Below are positions 1-8,782 of a stretch of DNA of 64,000 nucleotides, in pieces. The DNA is from Alphaproteobacteria bacterium (lineage in GTDB: Bacteria > Pseudomonadota > Alphaproteobacteria > Micropepsales > Micropepsaceae). Location of the stretch: the NCBI GenBank assembly GCA_025350465.1, contig JANXXU010000031.1, forward strand, positions 1 through 64,000, written 5' to 3'. How positions within the stretch are numbered: position 1 is the stretch's first letter; the number at the start of each line of letters is the position of its first letter. The notes beneath the pieces were generated by a model, which did no database searches, had not been told where the DNA came from, and saw only the letters and a list, made by a program, of their open reading frames with translations. A program made the translations under genes and the position numbers.

Positions 1-6
1 CGAGCG

Positions 7-32
7 ACCTCTCCCTCTGAAGAGGGAGAGGT
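7..32. repeat. Palindromic repeat, family 1 (copy 1)
   Basis: Perfect 12-bp inverted repeat: ACCTCTCCCTCT, a 2-nt centre GA, then AGAGGGAGAGGT. The same core, with the same preceding GCG, recurs at 25852-25876 with one end mismatch, so this is a dispersed element and not a chance hairpin. It lies just downstream of the stop of the minus-strand DUF4167 gene, where a transcript could fold into a strong stem. There is no T-run, so a terminator role is only possible. The element probably continues beyond the window start. Confidence 0.75.
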
Positions 33-41
33 GAAGGATCG

Positions 42-626
42 CTAGTTGTTGAAGCGCTGTTCGCCGGGCGCGTCGTCGTCGTTGCCGTCGCCGCCGTCGT
101 TCTGGCCGTCGCCTTGGTCGGTGGCGTTGCCGCCGCCTTCGAGCGAGGGTTGAGGGCCCATGCCGTTCACTTGCTGGCGATATTGCTGGCCGTTGCCGCC
201 GCCTTGTTGCGGCTGCTGATAGGGCTGGCCGTTCGGACCGGGCTGACCTTGCTGGTTGTTCGGATTGTTCGGGTTCTGCACCGGCTGCGGGTTCGCGGCC
301 TGCGCCGCCATGATCATGCGGTAGTAGTGCTCGGCATGCTGAAGATAATTCTCAGCCATCACGCGATCGCCCTGAGAATTCGCGTCGCGCGCGAGCTGCA
401 GGTACTTCTCGTAGACGTGGTGCGCGTTGCCGCGGATCTTGATGTCGGGACCGTTCGAATCGAGCGTGCGGTTGATGTTGAAGTGCTGGCCCTGTCCGCC
501 GCCTCCGCCACCACTGCCGCCACCGCCTCCACCACCGCCGCTGTTGTTGTTGCTGTAGTGATGCGGTTTGCCGCCACGGCCGCGGCCGCGCGGACGTTTG
601 TTGTTGTTGTTCGGTCCTGGTCTCAT
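42..626 (-). CDS. DUF4167 domain-containing protein
   Basis: Small basic alphaproteobacterial protein of about 194 aa with an RNA-binding look but no established function. The N-terminus after the chosen ATG at 626 reads MRPGPNNNNKRPRGRGRGG, the usual start of the family, so the upstream in-frame extension to 710 is not used. A glycine-rich stretch follows. The conserved block (SNGPDIKIRGNAHHVYEKY, then a segment ending ENYLQHAEHYYR) is at about residues 57-107. The tail is rich in Gln, Asn, Gly and Asp. It is last in an ispG-prfA-prmC-DUF4167 array on the minus strand, 283 bp after prmC. That gap holds only a weak GC hairpin. Confidence 0.88.
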   Translation of the reverse strand: MRPGPNNNNKRPRGRGRGGKPHHYSNNNSGGGGGGGGSGGGGGGQGQHFNINRTLDSNGPDIKIRGNAHHVYEKYLQLARDANSQGDRVMAENYLQHAEHYYRMIMAAQAANPQPVQNPNNPNNQQGQPGPNGQPYQQPQQGGGNGQQYRQQVNGMGPQPSLEGGGNATDQGDGQNDGGDGNDDDAPGEQRFNN

Positions 627-909
627 GATCTCTTTGTCATCCGTTATCCGGTTCGTTTGGCGTAGCTCACGCAATGCATGGCTCACGCTGCGGAAGGAGT
701 TTCCGCGCAACTCGTGCTTTAAGATAACCGCCGTCCCCTAGAACAGCCGACCCGCGGCTTCAGCCCTTGCGGGCTCTTGCACCTAAGCGCTCTCCCTTTG
801 CGCCTTGTCCGGGTCCGGTTCGCACAACGCGAGGCAACGCCTCGTCGCGACCGGTATCAAGCTAGACCGAAGCGCGTTGAGATTCCAAGGAAAATCTCTT
901 GCCCGTGCT

Positions 910-1742
910 TTACGCCCCTGGCTGGTGCGGCAGGCGTGCCACGATGGCACGCTCGCGTCCGCCCAAGTCCTTGGCAATCCTTAAATCCTTTAACCCCGCG
1001 TTAATGAGTATGCGGCGCGCCGCCGCAGCTTGGTCGATGCCGAGTTCGAAGATCGCGAAGGCGTGAGGTTGCATCACGAGCTTCAGCCCGTTTGCGATTC
1101 GCCTGAGCGGATCGAGGCCGTCCTCGCCGCCCCGCAATGCGAGCGCGGGCTCGAAGCCGGCGACGTCGCGATCGAGATATAAGTGCTCGCGCGCGCTTAT
1201 GTAAGGCGGGTTGGCGATCACAAGATCAAATCGCCGGTCGAGACCTTCGGTCCAGTCGCCTCGGCGGAATTGGGCGCGCGAAGCGACGCCGAGGCGCTCG
1301 GCATTGCGTTGCGCGATCGCCAACGCCGTGTCGCTGACGTCGATGCCGACGCCGGTGGCGTCACGCCATTCGCTCAGCAATGCGATGAGCAGGCAACCGG
1401 AACCGGTGCCGAGGTCGAGGATCGTCTTCGGCGCGCCGTCTGTGAACTGCGCGAGCGCTGCTTCGACGAGCGTCTCGCTGTCGGGGCGCGGGATCAGAAC
1501 GGCGGGCGAAACCTCGAAGTCGAGGCTCCAGAATTCCTTGCGGCCGAGGATGTAGGCGACCGGCTCGCGCGTCGCGCGGCGCGCGATCATCTGCGCGAAA
1601 GCCGCGCGTTCGCTTGCGGTTGGCTCGCGATCGATGCGGGCCAGGTTCATCGCGGCGGCGAGCAGGATGCGCGCCTCGCGCTGAGGCTCGTCGATACCGG
1701 ACGCGGCGAGTTGCGCGGCGGCGTCCTTCAGCAGGCTTGCGC

Positions 1743-1746
<4 letters not shown>
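910..1746 (-). CDS. prmC: Peptide chain release factor N5-glutamine methyltransferase
   Basis: Methylates the glutamine of the GGQ motif of release factors using S-adenosylmethionine. At 278 aa it has the normal length. Residues 1-90 form the helical substrate-binding domain. The SAM-binding motif DLGTGSG is at residues 111-117 and the catalytic NPPY, typical of amino-group methylation of glutamine, is at 179-182. The start is GTG at 1746, overlapping the prfA stop (GTGA), so translation is probably coupled to its own substrate gene. Cytoplasmic. The prfA-prmC pair is conserved across bacteria, so the assignment is very secure. Confidence 0.97.
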
Positions 1747-2822
<1,076 letters not shown>

Positions 2823-2840
2823 GGCTGCGCGCTTTCGTAT

Positions 2841-3965
2841 CTATTCGGCGGCAGGCTTGGTGCGTTGGCGCTCGGCTTCGATTTCGGCGGCGCGCTGTTC
2901 GCAAAGTTCGACGATGTGATCGACGAGGCGCTCGTTGTCCATTTTGTGATGGGGCTTGCCGGCGATGTAGACCATGCCGGCGCCTGCCCCGCCGCCGGTG
3001 AAGCCGATGTCGGTCTCGCGCGCCTCGCCGGGGCCGTTGACGACGCAGCCGATGATGGAAAGCGACATCGGCGTCGTGATGTGCTTCAGGCGCTCTTCGA
3101 TGATGGCCACGGTTTCAATCACGTTGAAGCCTTGGCGCGCGCACGAGGGGCACGCGATGACGTTGACGCCGCGGTGGCGCAGGCCAAGCGACTTCAGGAT
3201 GTCGAAGCCGACGCGGATTTCTTCGACCGGGTCGGCCGACAGCGAGACGCGGATCGTGTCGCCGATGCCCGCCCAAAGCAGCGAGCCGATGCCGATCGCG
3301 GATTTGACCGTGCCGGTCATCAGGCCGCCGGCTTCGGTGACGCCCAGATGCAGCGGGTAGTCGCAGGCTTCGGCCAGGCCTTGATAGGCGGCGCAGGCGA
3401 GGAAGACGTCGGAGGCCTTCACGCTGATCTTGAATTCGCGGAAGTCGTTGTCTTCCAGGATGCGCGCGTGGTTCAGCGCGCTTTCAACCATCGCCTCAGG
3501 GCATGGCTCACCGTATTTTTCCAGTAGTTCCTTTTCGAGCGAACCGGCGTTAACGCCGATGCGCATCGAGACGCCGTGATCCTTGGCGGCCTTCACAACC
3601 TCGCGCACGCGCGCGGCCGAGCCGATGTTGCCCGGGTTGATGCGCAGGCACGCGGCGCCTGCGTTCGCGGCTTCGATCGCGCGTTTGTAGTGGAAGTGAA
3701 TGTCGGCGACGATCGGCACCGCGACCGCGCGAACGATCGATTTGAGCGCCTGTGTCGATTCCTCGTCCGGGCACGAGACGCGCACGATGTCGGCGCCGCA
3801 CGCCTCGAGCGCCTTGATCTGGCGGACGGTGGCCGCCACGTCGGTCGTCAGCGTGTTCGTCATCGACTGCACGGTGATCGGCGCGTCGCCGCCGACCGGG
3901 ACACTGCCGACATGGATCTGGCGCGATTTGCGGCGTTGGATGTCGCGATAGGGTCTAATGCTCAT
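2841..3965 (-). CDS. ispG: (E)-4-hydroxy-3-methylbut-2-enyl-diphosphate synthase
   Basis: Iron-sulfur enzyme of the non-mevalonate (MEP) isoprenoid pathway that reduces methylerythritol cyclodiphosphate to HMBPP. At 374 aa it is the short bacterial form. The N-terminal TIM barrel begins near [18 protein letters not shown]. The [4Fe-4S] ligands are the cysteines of CPSC (272 and 275), C307 in [12 protein letters not shown], and the glutamate at 314. The start is ATG at 3965. It is probably the promoter-proximal gene of the ispG-prfA-prmC group. In many relatives ispG lies directly beside a rodZ-like gene; here a 3.6-kb islet separates them. Confidence 0.97.
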   Translation of the reverse strand: MSIRPYRDIQRRKSRQIHVGSVPVGGDAPITVQSMTNTLTTDVAATVRQIKALEACGADIVRVSCPDEESTQALKSIVRAVAVPIVADIHFHYKRAIEAANAGAACLRINPGNIGSAARVREVVKAAKDHGVSMRIGVNAGSLEKELLEKYGEPCPEAMVESALNHARILEDNDFREFKISVKASDVFLACAAYQGLAEACDYPLHLGVTEAGGLMTGTVKSAIGIGSLLWAGIGDTIRVSLSADPVEEIRVGFDILKSLGLRHRGVNVIACPSCARQGFNVIETVAIIEERLKHITTPMSLSIIGCVVNGPGEARETDIGFTGGGAGAGMVYIAGKPHHKMDNERLVDHIVELCEQRAAEIEAERQRTKPAAE

Positions 3966-4043
3966 GGCGCTCTCGGACGCGACGAGTTAGTGCCGCCGTC
4001 TCGGCCCTAGAGATAGCAAGCGAGAGGCCCAGCCGCCAGGGCG

Positions 4044-4688
4044 CTATTCCGCCGCTTCGGCGCGGATTCGCGGCGTTCCGGCGGTGCTCTTCAGCATCCG
4101 CACCGCGGCATTTGTCACGGCATGGGCAAAGGCGTCGTCGAGGGGGCCGTGGCCGTTGAGCAGGCGATAGAGCATCGGGCCGTAGACCAAGTCGGCGGTC
4201 AATTCGCGATCGGCGTCGAAGCCGATTTCGCCGCGCATCTGGGCGCGGCCCACGAGGGCGTGCAGTGCCTCGCGATGCTGGGCCATGAAGGTCGTGCGCA
4301 AGGTCTCGGCGAAGCGCGCATCGGCCTGCGCCTCGGCGATCAGGGCCTTCATGATCGGGCCGCGGCGCGCGCCGAGCGCCTTCACCATTGGCCGGATCAA
4401 TTCCAAGAGGTCGTCGTGCAAACCACCCGTGTCCGGTACCGGCGGTTGCAGCGGATCGCTGGTCAACGCCTCGAGCACGATGTAGGCGGCCGACGACCAC
4501 CAGCGGTAAATCGTTTGCTTCGAGACGCCGGCTTTGGCAGCGACGCCTTCGATCGTCAGCGCCCGATAGCCTTGCGTCTGCAAAATCAGCATCGCCGCCT
4601 GCAGAATCGCGCGGCGCGACTCGACGCTGCGCGGGCGCCCCGCGCGTGTCCTCACCGGATTTTCGAATCCCATCGCCGTCATGATCAC
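4044..4688 (-). CDS. TetR/AcrR family transcriptional regulator
   Basis: 214-aa one-component repressor. The N-terminal helix-turn-helix is at about residues 28-65 (TIEGVAAKAGVSKQTIYRWW), and the C-terminal ligand domain is of the class common in actinobacteria and alphaproteobacteria. Three in-frame ATGs (residues 1, 3 and 6) make the exact start uncertain. It is divergent from the small ORF at 4973 and convergent with nothing. Its usual target would be a neighbouring operon, but the copper operon downstream has a CsoR-like site, so the target of this TetR is unknown. It is part of the accessory islet between ispG and the rodZ-like gene. Confidence 0.88.
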   Translation of the reverse strand: MIMTAMGFENPVRTRAGRPRSVESRRAILQAAMLILQTQGYRALTIEGVAAKAGVSKQTIYRWWSSAAYIVLEALTSDPLQPPVPDTGGLHDDLLELIRPMVKALGARRGPIMKALIAEAQADARFAETLRTTFMAQHREALHALVGRAQMRGEIGFDADRELTADLVYGPMLYRLLNGHGPLDDAFAHAVTNAAVRMLKSTAGTPRIRAEAAE

Positions 4689-4972
4689 CGCGCAACGTCC
4701 ACCGATGACCGATGCCGCGCATCACGCGCGCGAATCATCCGCCCTGCACAAGGTATGAATCTGCGGGAGGAGAGCGGTCAAGGAGAGCAAAGGCGAATTC
4801 GCGGGCGACGAGTCTCTCGCGCAACGATGGCTCGAGAAAATCTCCTCGACGCTCGCGAAACCGCCTCGGCCAAGCGCCCGTTGCCGCCCCGCGTCAATCT
4901 GCCTTCAGTGCCGAGCGAGACGGCCGGTCGGCAAACAGGGTACGAGCGGGCCACGATAGGGGTCGAACACTC

Positions 4973-5188
4973 ATGAAAAAGAAAAAAGCGCTGCCGAGCG
5001 CCTATTCGGCGCTGACGAAAGACGCCCGCTTCGAAGGGACGTACGAAGTGTTCGTGCCGGTCCCGGACCGCGTGAAACACCATCGCGTGCCGTTGCAGTT
5101 CGAGACGCAAAGCAGCGCCGACGCTTGGATCCACAGCCCCGAGGGCGTCGACGCCATCGCGCAAATTCTCAGTCAGCCAGCGAAGTAA
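4973..5188 (+). CDS. Small conserved-looking protein of unknown function, 71 aa
   Basis: Starts with a lysine run (MKKKKALPSAYSALTKD) and has no transmembrane segment, signal or recognisable domain. The body alternates charged and aromatic residues (FEGTYEVFVPVPDRVKHHR) and ends in a predicted helix. The frame is open upstream to 4712, but the only ATG between is 4712 itself and the intervening residues look non-coding (Arg/Ser-rich). The start at 4973 is therefore preferred, with a G-rich stretch about 10 nt upstream as a possible ribosome binding site. It sits between the divergent TetR gene and the copper promoter. It could be a TetR-controlled gene; I do not recognise its function. Confidence 0.55.
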   Translation: MKKKKALPSAYSALTKDARFEGTYEVFVPVPDRVKHHRVPLQFETQSSADAWIHSPEGVDAIAQILSQPAK

Positions 5189-5280
5189 TTTCGAGGCGCG
5201 CTCCTCGTCGCGGCGCATCCTGTTGCACTGATCTCTTTCTCCAATCTACTTGCGCGTTCGCACCGCCGAGCAGGCGGCGA

Positions 5281-5309
5281 TTGCACGCCACAGTCGCCCT
5301 GTGTATACC
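5281..5309 (+). promoter_or_regulatory. Sigma-70-type promoter of the copper operon
   Basis: TTGCAC at 5281-5286 and TATACC at 5304-5309 are separated by 17 nt, close to the housekeeping consensus. Transcription would start near 5316 and give a leader of about 37 nt before the ATG at 5353. The -10 element lies inside the palindromic operator at 5304-5322, a layout expected for steric repression. Confidence 0.6.
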
Positions 5310-5322
5310 CTATGGGGGTATA
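5304..5322. promoter_or_regulatory. CsoR-like copper operator (palindrome)
   Basis: TATACCCTATGGGGGTATA: perfect 7-bp arms TATACCC and GGGTATA around a 5-nt centre. The TACCC-N4-GGGGTA pattern with AT flanks matches the operators bound by copper-sensing CsoR repressors in Gram-positive bacteria and by relatives in proteobacteria. It overlaps the -10 element of the promoter for a cupredoxin-containing gene, which supports copper-responsive de-repression. No csoR-like gene lies in this window, so the repressor must be encoded elsewhere. Confidence 0.65.
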
Positions 5323-5352
5323 TCCGGTTCAATCTCCTGATCGGTGCGCGTG

Positions 5353-7110
5353 ATGCGTCGGCAAGCCGCCTTTGTCGGAAGCGCCATAGTCGGCGCGATG
5401 TTCGCCCTGTCCCCACCTCTTCCGGCGCTCGCCCATGAGCATCAGGGGCATGGGCACGAAGGGCACGAGACGAGTGAGCCGATTTACGGCCGGCCCGGCA
5501 AATCGCAAGACGTGACGCGCATCGTTACGCTCATCGCCACCGAGATGCGCTACAGCGAGAGCGAACTCGAGTTCACGGCCGGCGAGACGGTCAAGTTCGT
5601 GCTGATCAACAAGGGCCGCCAAGACCACGAGTTGATGATCGCCGACGCGCACGAACAACTCGAACATCGCATGATGATGCTGTCGATGGAGGGATCGCAT
5701 CATCACGACGAAGGCAACGTCATCGAGGTCAAGCCCGGCGAAACAAGGGAGTTGATCTGGACCTTCACGCAGCCGGGAAATTTCGAATTCGCCTGCAATT
5801 TTCCCGGTCACGCCGAACGCGGGATGACCGGCAAGATCTCGGTGAGGGCGGCGCCGGGCAGCGATGAGGTCGCCGCGCAACACGATGAACACGATCACGA
5901 CATGCATCAGGATATGCATCACGGGAGCGCGATGCACGATCACGGGGCGATGGAAATGAGCGGCGCGCTCGGTCCTTATGCGATGAGGCGCGAAGCCTCG
6001 GGCACGTCGTGGCAGCCCGACGCCTCAGCCGATATGGGCGAACATGTCATGCTGGGCGAATGGAGCGTGATGGCGCATCTGCTCGTCAACGCGGTCTATG
6101 ATCGGCAGAACGGTCCGCGCGGCGACGACAAAGCGTTCGTCGCCGGCATGATCATGGCGATGGCGCAGCGCGATTTCGGCGACGGCAACACGCTCGGGCT
6201 GCGCGCGATGCTGAGCCCCGATCCGTTCATGGGCAAAAGCGGCTATCCGCTGCTGCTCGCCGCCGGCGAGACGGCCAACGGCTCCACGACGCTGCTCGAC
6301 CGGCAACATCCCCACGATCTTTTCATGGAATTGGCCGCGTCCTTTTCGCATCGTCTGAGCGGCGACGAGAGCGTCTTTCTTTACGCCGGGCTGCCGGGCG
6401 AGCCGGCGTTCGGACCGCCCGCCTTCATGCATCGCATGTCGACGATGGAAAGCCCCGAAGCGCCCATTGCGCACCATTGGTTCGACTCCACGCACATCAC
6501 GTTCGGTGTTTTGACGGCGGGCTATGTCAAGGACGATTGGAAGATCGAGGTCTCGGGCTTTCGCGGCCGCGAGCCGGATCAGAACCGCTTCGACATCGAA
6601 GCGCCGAAGCTCGACAGCGTCTCGGCGCGGGTGAGTTTCAACCCGAATGAAAATTGGGCGCTGCAGGTTTCATGGGCCGATGTCCATAGTCCGGAACAGC
6701 TCAGCCCGAGCGTCGACGAAACGCGCATCTCGGCGAGCGCGATCTATACGGTCGCCTGGGAGAACGAATCCTGGTGGTCGACCACGGTGGGCTGGGCGCT
6801 CAAAGATCCAAGCGACGGCGGATCGCTGAACGCGCTGATGCTGGAAAGTGCCTATGCACCCGACAGCGATTGGACACTGTTCGGGCGCGGCGAGGTCGTC
6901 GAAAACCGTGAGCTGAGCGGCACAGGCCGCACCGACACGGTCGTCAAGCTGTCGCTCGGCGCCATCCGGGATTTCGAGGTCGCAGAGAATGTGAAGCTCG
7001 GCATCGGTGCGCTCTACACCTTCACCTTCATACCCAACGACCTCGAGCCGAGCTACGACGGCGATCCCGACGGCGCGATGGTTTTCTTGAGACTGAAGGC
7101 CAGCAGTTAG
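5353..7110 (+). CDS. Cupredoxin / outer-membrane beta-barrel fusion protein, probable copper resistance
   Basis: 585-aa exported protein made of two normally separate modules. Residues 1-27 are a signal peptide ending in PALA. A His-rich linker follows, then a CopI/plastocyanin-like cupredoxin (about 45-165) with copper ligands His in QDHELM, Cys and His in FACNFPGH, and Met in ERGMTG. A His/Met-rich linker follows (about 170-205, with several HDH, MHH and MH pairs). From about residue 205 to the end the sequence resembles the barrel-type protein often found beside copA/copB copper genes (GEWSVMAHLLVNAVYD, DRQHPHDLFMELAASFSH, SHITFG-type strands). No second signal peptide precedes the barrel, so this is one polypeptide. 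The start is ATG at 5353; GTG at 5344 is possible. It probably binds or exports copper at the cell envelope. Confidence 0.85.
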   Translation: MRRQAAFVGSAIVGAMFALSPPLPALAHEHQGHGHEGHETSEPIYGRPGKSQDVTRIVTLIATEMRYSESELEFTAGETVKFVLINKGRQDHELMIADAHEQLEHRMMMLSMEGSHHHDEGNVIEVKPGETRELIWTFTQPGNFEFACNFPGHAERGMTGKISVRAAPGSDEVAAQHDEHDHDMHQDMHHGSAMHDHGAMEMSGALGPYAMRREASGTSWQPDASADMGEHVMLGEWSVMAHLLVNAVYDRQNGPRGDDKAFVAGMIMAMAQRDFGDGNTLGLRAMLSPDPFMGKSGYPLLLAAGETANGSTTLLDRQHPHDLFMELAASFSHRLSGDESVFLYAGLPGEPAFGPPAFMHRMSTMESPEAPIAHHWFDSTHITFGVLTAGYVKDDWKIEVSGFRGREPDQNRFDIEAPKLDSVSARVSFNPNENWALQVSWADVHSPEQLSPSVDETRISASAIYTVAWENESWWSTTVGWALKDPSDGGSLNALMLESAYAPDSDWTLFGRGEVVENRELSGTGRTDTVVKLSLGAIRDFEVAENVKLGIGALYTFTFIPNDLEPSYDGDPDGAMVFLRLKASS

Positions 7111-7113
7111 GCT

Positions 7114-7542
7114 ATGGCCGTCAATTCAGCACTTGCGCGAACGATTGCGGGATTCGTAATCGCGCCGGTCGTGCCTGGCGCTCTCATCGCGGCGGCGATG
7201 CTCGCGCTTGGCGAGCGCGAGGATGCCCAGTCGGTTGTGATGACAAACCTCATTTTCGGCTATCCGATCGCCTTCCTTTTCGGTCTGCCGATTCATGCGC
7301 TGCTGCTGCGAAATCGGTGGACGAGTTGGCCTGCCTACGCAGCGTCAGGCGCGGCTCTCGGTGCGTTCCTCTATGTGACCCTGCCCTTGCTGATCGAAGC
7401 ATTGATGCTGATGCAGGGTGTCGACGCCGGCGGGCACGTGACGTTCTCGCCGAGTGTTCTCCCGGTTGCGATAGCGTGCGCGGCGGCGGCTGCGATTTCG
7501 TTTTGGCTAATCGTGCGGCCGGACAGGCACCGCTCGACGTAA
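7114..7542 (+). CDS. Hypothetical four-helix membrane protein
   Basis: 142 aa with four hydrophobic segments (about 9-31, 42-64, 72-96 and 112-135) and short loops, so very likely an inner-membrane protein. No known family is evident. It begins 3 nt after the stop of the cupredoxin-barrel gene, so it is almost certainly co-transcribed and translationally coupled to it, which suggests a role in the same envelope copper response. It ends 6 nt from the convergent rodZ-like gene. Confidence 0.75.
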   Translation: MAVNSALARTIAGFVIAPVVPGALIAAAMLALGEREDAQSVVMTNLIFGYPIAFLFGLPIHALLLRNRWTSWPAYAASGAALGAFLYVTLPLLIEALMLMQGVDAGGHVTFSPSVLPVAIACAAAAAISFWLIVRPDRHRST

Positions 7543-7548
7543 CGCAAA

Positions 7549-8625
7549 TTATTGTGCCGCTATGTGCTCCAGAAAATACGAAGCGTCGACAGGCACGTTA
7601 CGCAGCATTTCGCCGCTCTTGCCGAGCGTGCCCAATTTCTTGCCGTCGATTTCGACGTCGAGACCGCCGGCGTTACCGGTCACCAACGTGACGCCGGGCT
7701 TGTCCGGGGCGCGATAACTTTCGCCGGGATTGAGCGTGCGATCGATGAGCGTGACTTTGCCGTCCTGGCTCAATTGCCTGACCAGGATGTAGGTCGGCGC
7801 CGTGGCGTGAAACACGATGCGCGCGCCGGCGTTTTCCGCGCCGAAGACCTTTGGCGTTCCAGCCGGTGCCGCCGCCGGCGCGACGACTGCGGCCGGCACT
7901 TTTGCCGGCGGTGCAGGTACTGTCGCGAGCGGCGCGGATTGCGGGGCCGGAACCGGCGGCAGCGACGAAGTCGCGGGCACGTCGGCGGAGGTCGTTTGCT
8001 GCGGCGAGGCATCGGCGAGCAGGGACGACGGCTGAACCAAGAGCGGCGAAACGGACGAGCCTGGCGTGTCGCTCGCCGGCGCTGTCGGAGCGGGCGCCGC
8101 CTCGTTGACGACGACGGCTGGTTCGTCGCCCTTCGCAGACGCGGCGGCGGGGCGGCGATCGGGCATCGAAATGTAGTAGGCGCCATAGATGGCGGCGGCG
8201 ATGACGATGGCGATCAAAAGGAGCGAACTGTTCGGGAGGTGCTTTTCCTCCGGCGCCTCGGGAAACACGAGGTCCACTGTTTTGTCGTGCTCGCGCCCGG
8301 CGCTTTCTTCCTTGAAGCGCTGAACCATCACCTCGGCATCGAGCCCCAGATAGCGAGCGTAGGAGCGCACGAAGCCGATCGCGTAGGTGCGGCCGGGGAG
8401 CCGCGCAAAGTCGTTATCCTCGATCGCCTCAACATGATCGCGCCGCATCTTGAGAGCGGTTGCAACATGCTCAGGATCGACGCCGCGGTTCAGGCGCGCC
8501 GCGCGCAGCGTCGCGCCGACGCTGTCGAGCTGGGCGTGCGGGTCTTCGGCGATTTCGCGCAGGTGCAAGCGCCGCTTGTCCTTGTTGCGTTCGCTCGTTG
8601 CTGGCAGACGCGTCACTTTGGCCAT
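7549..8625 (-). CDS. RodZ-like helix-turn-helix membrane protein (DUF4115)
   Basis: 358 aa from ATG 8625 (MAKVTRLPATSERNKDKR). An earlier in-frame start at 8664 gives an unlikely extension. The cytoplasmic N-terminal part carries a RodZ-type HTH (about 37-105, TLRAARLNRGVDPEHVATAL and GRTYAIGFVRSYARYLGL). One transmembrane helix follows at about 135-152 (LLLIAIVIAAAIYGAYYIS), then a Pro/Ala-rich periplasmic linker and a C-terminal DUF4115 beta domain (about 265-340). RodZ links MreB to the elongation machinery in rod-shaped bacteria; the alphaproteobacterial version is presumed similar. It lies downstream of ptsP on the same strand with a 157-bp gap. Confidence 0.88.
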   Translation of the reverse strand: MAKVTRLPATSERNKDKRRLHLREIAEDPHAQLDSVGATLRAARLNRGVDPEHVATALKMRRDHVEAIEDNDFARLPGRTYAIGFVRSYARYLGLDAEVMVQRFKEESAGREHDKTVDLVFPEAPEEKHLPNSSLLLIAIVIAAAIYGAYYISMPDRRPAAASAKGDEPAVVVNEAAPAPTAPASDTPGSSVSPLLVQPSSLLADASPQQTTSADVPATSSLPPVPAPQSAPLATVPAPPAKVPAAVVAPAAAPAGTPKVFGAENAGARIVFHATAPTYILVRQLSQDGKVTLIDRTLNPGESYRAPDKPGVTLVTGNAGGLDVEIDGKKLGTLGKSGEMLRNVPVDASYFLEHIAAQ

Positions 8626-8782
8626 CGCGCTGGACTTTATCCCCATCGGCATCACCCCACACAAGTCCCCAAACGGCCCCGTCGCGTGGCGATGCCAACC
8701 ACACGCTCAGTTTAAGGTCATTACCGTTAAATAAACCAAAACGGGGGCTTGGAGGCAAACTTTCATCCTGCGCGTGAGCGGC

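Noticed and set aside
711-909. Terminator between prmC and DUF4167 (AGCCC-TTGC-GGGCT)
   Set aside because: Stem of only 5 bp and no U-run on either strand.
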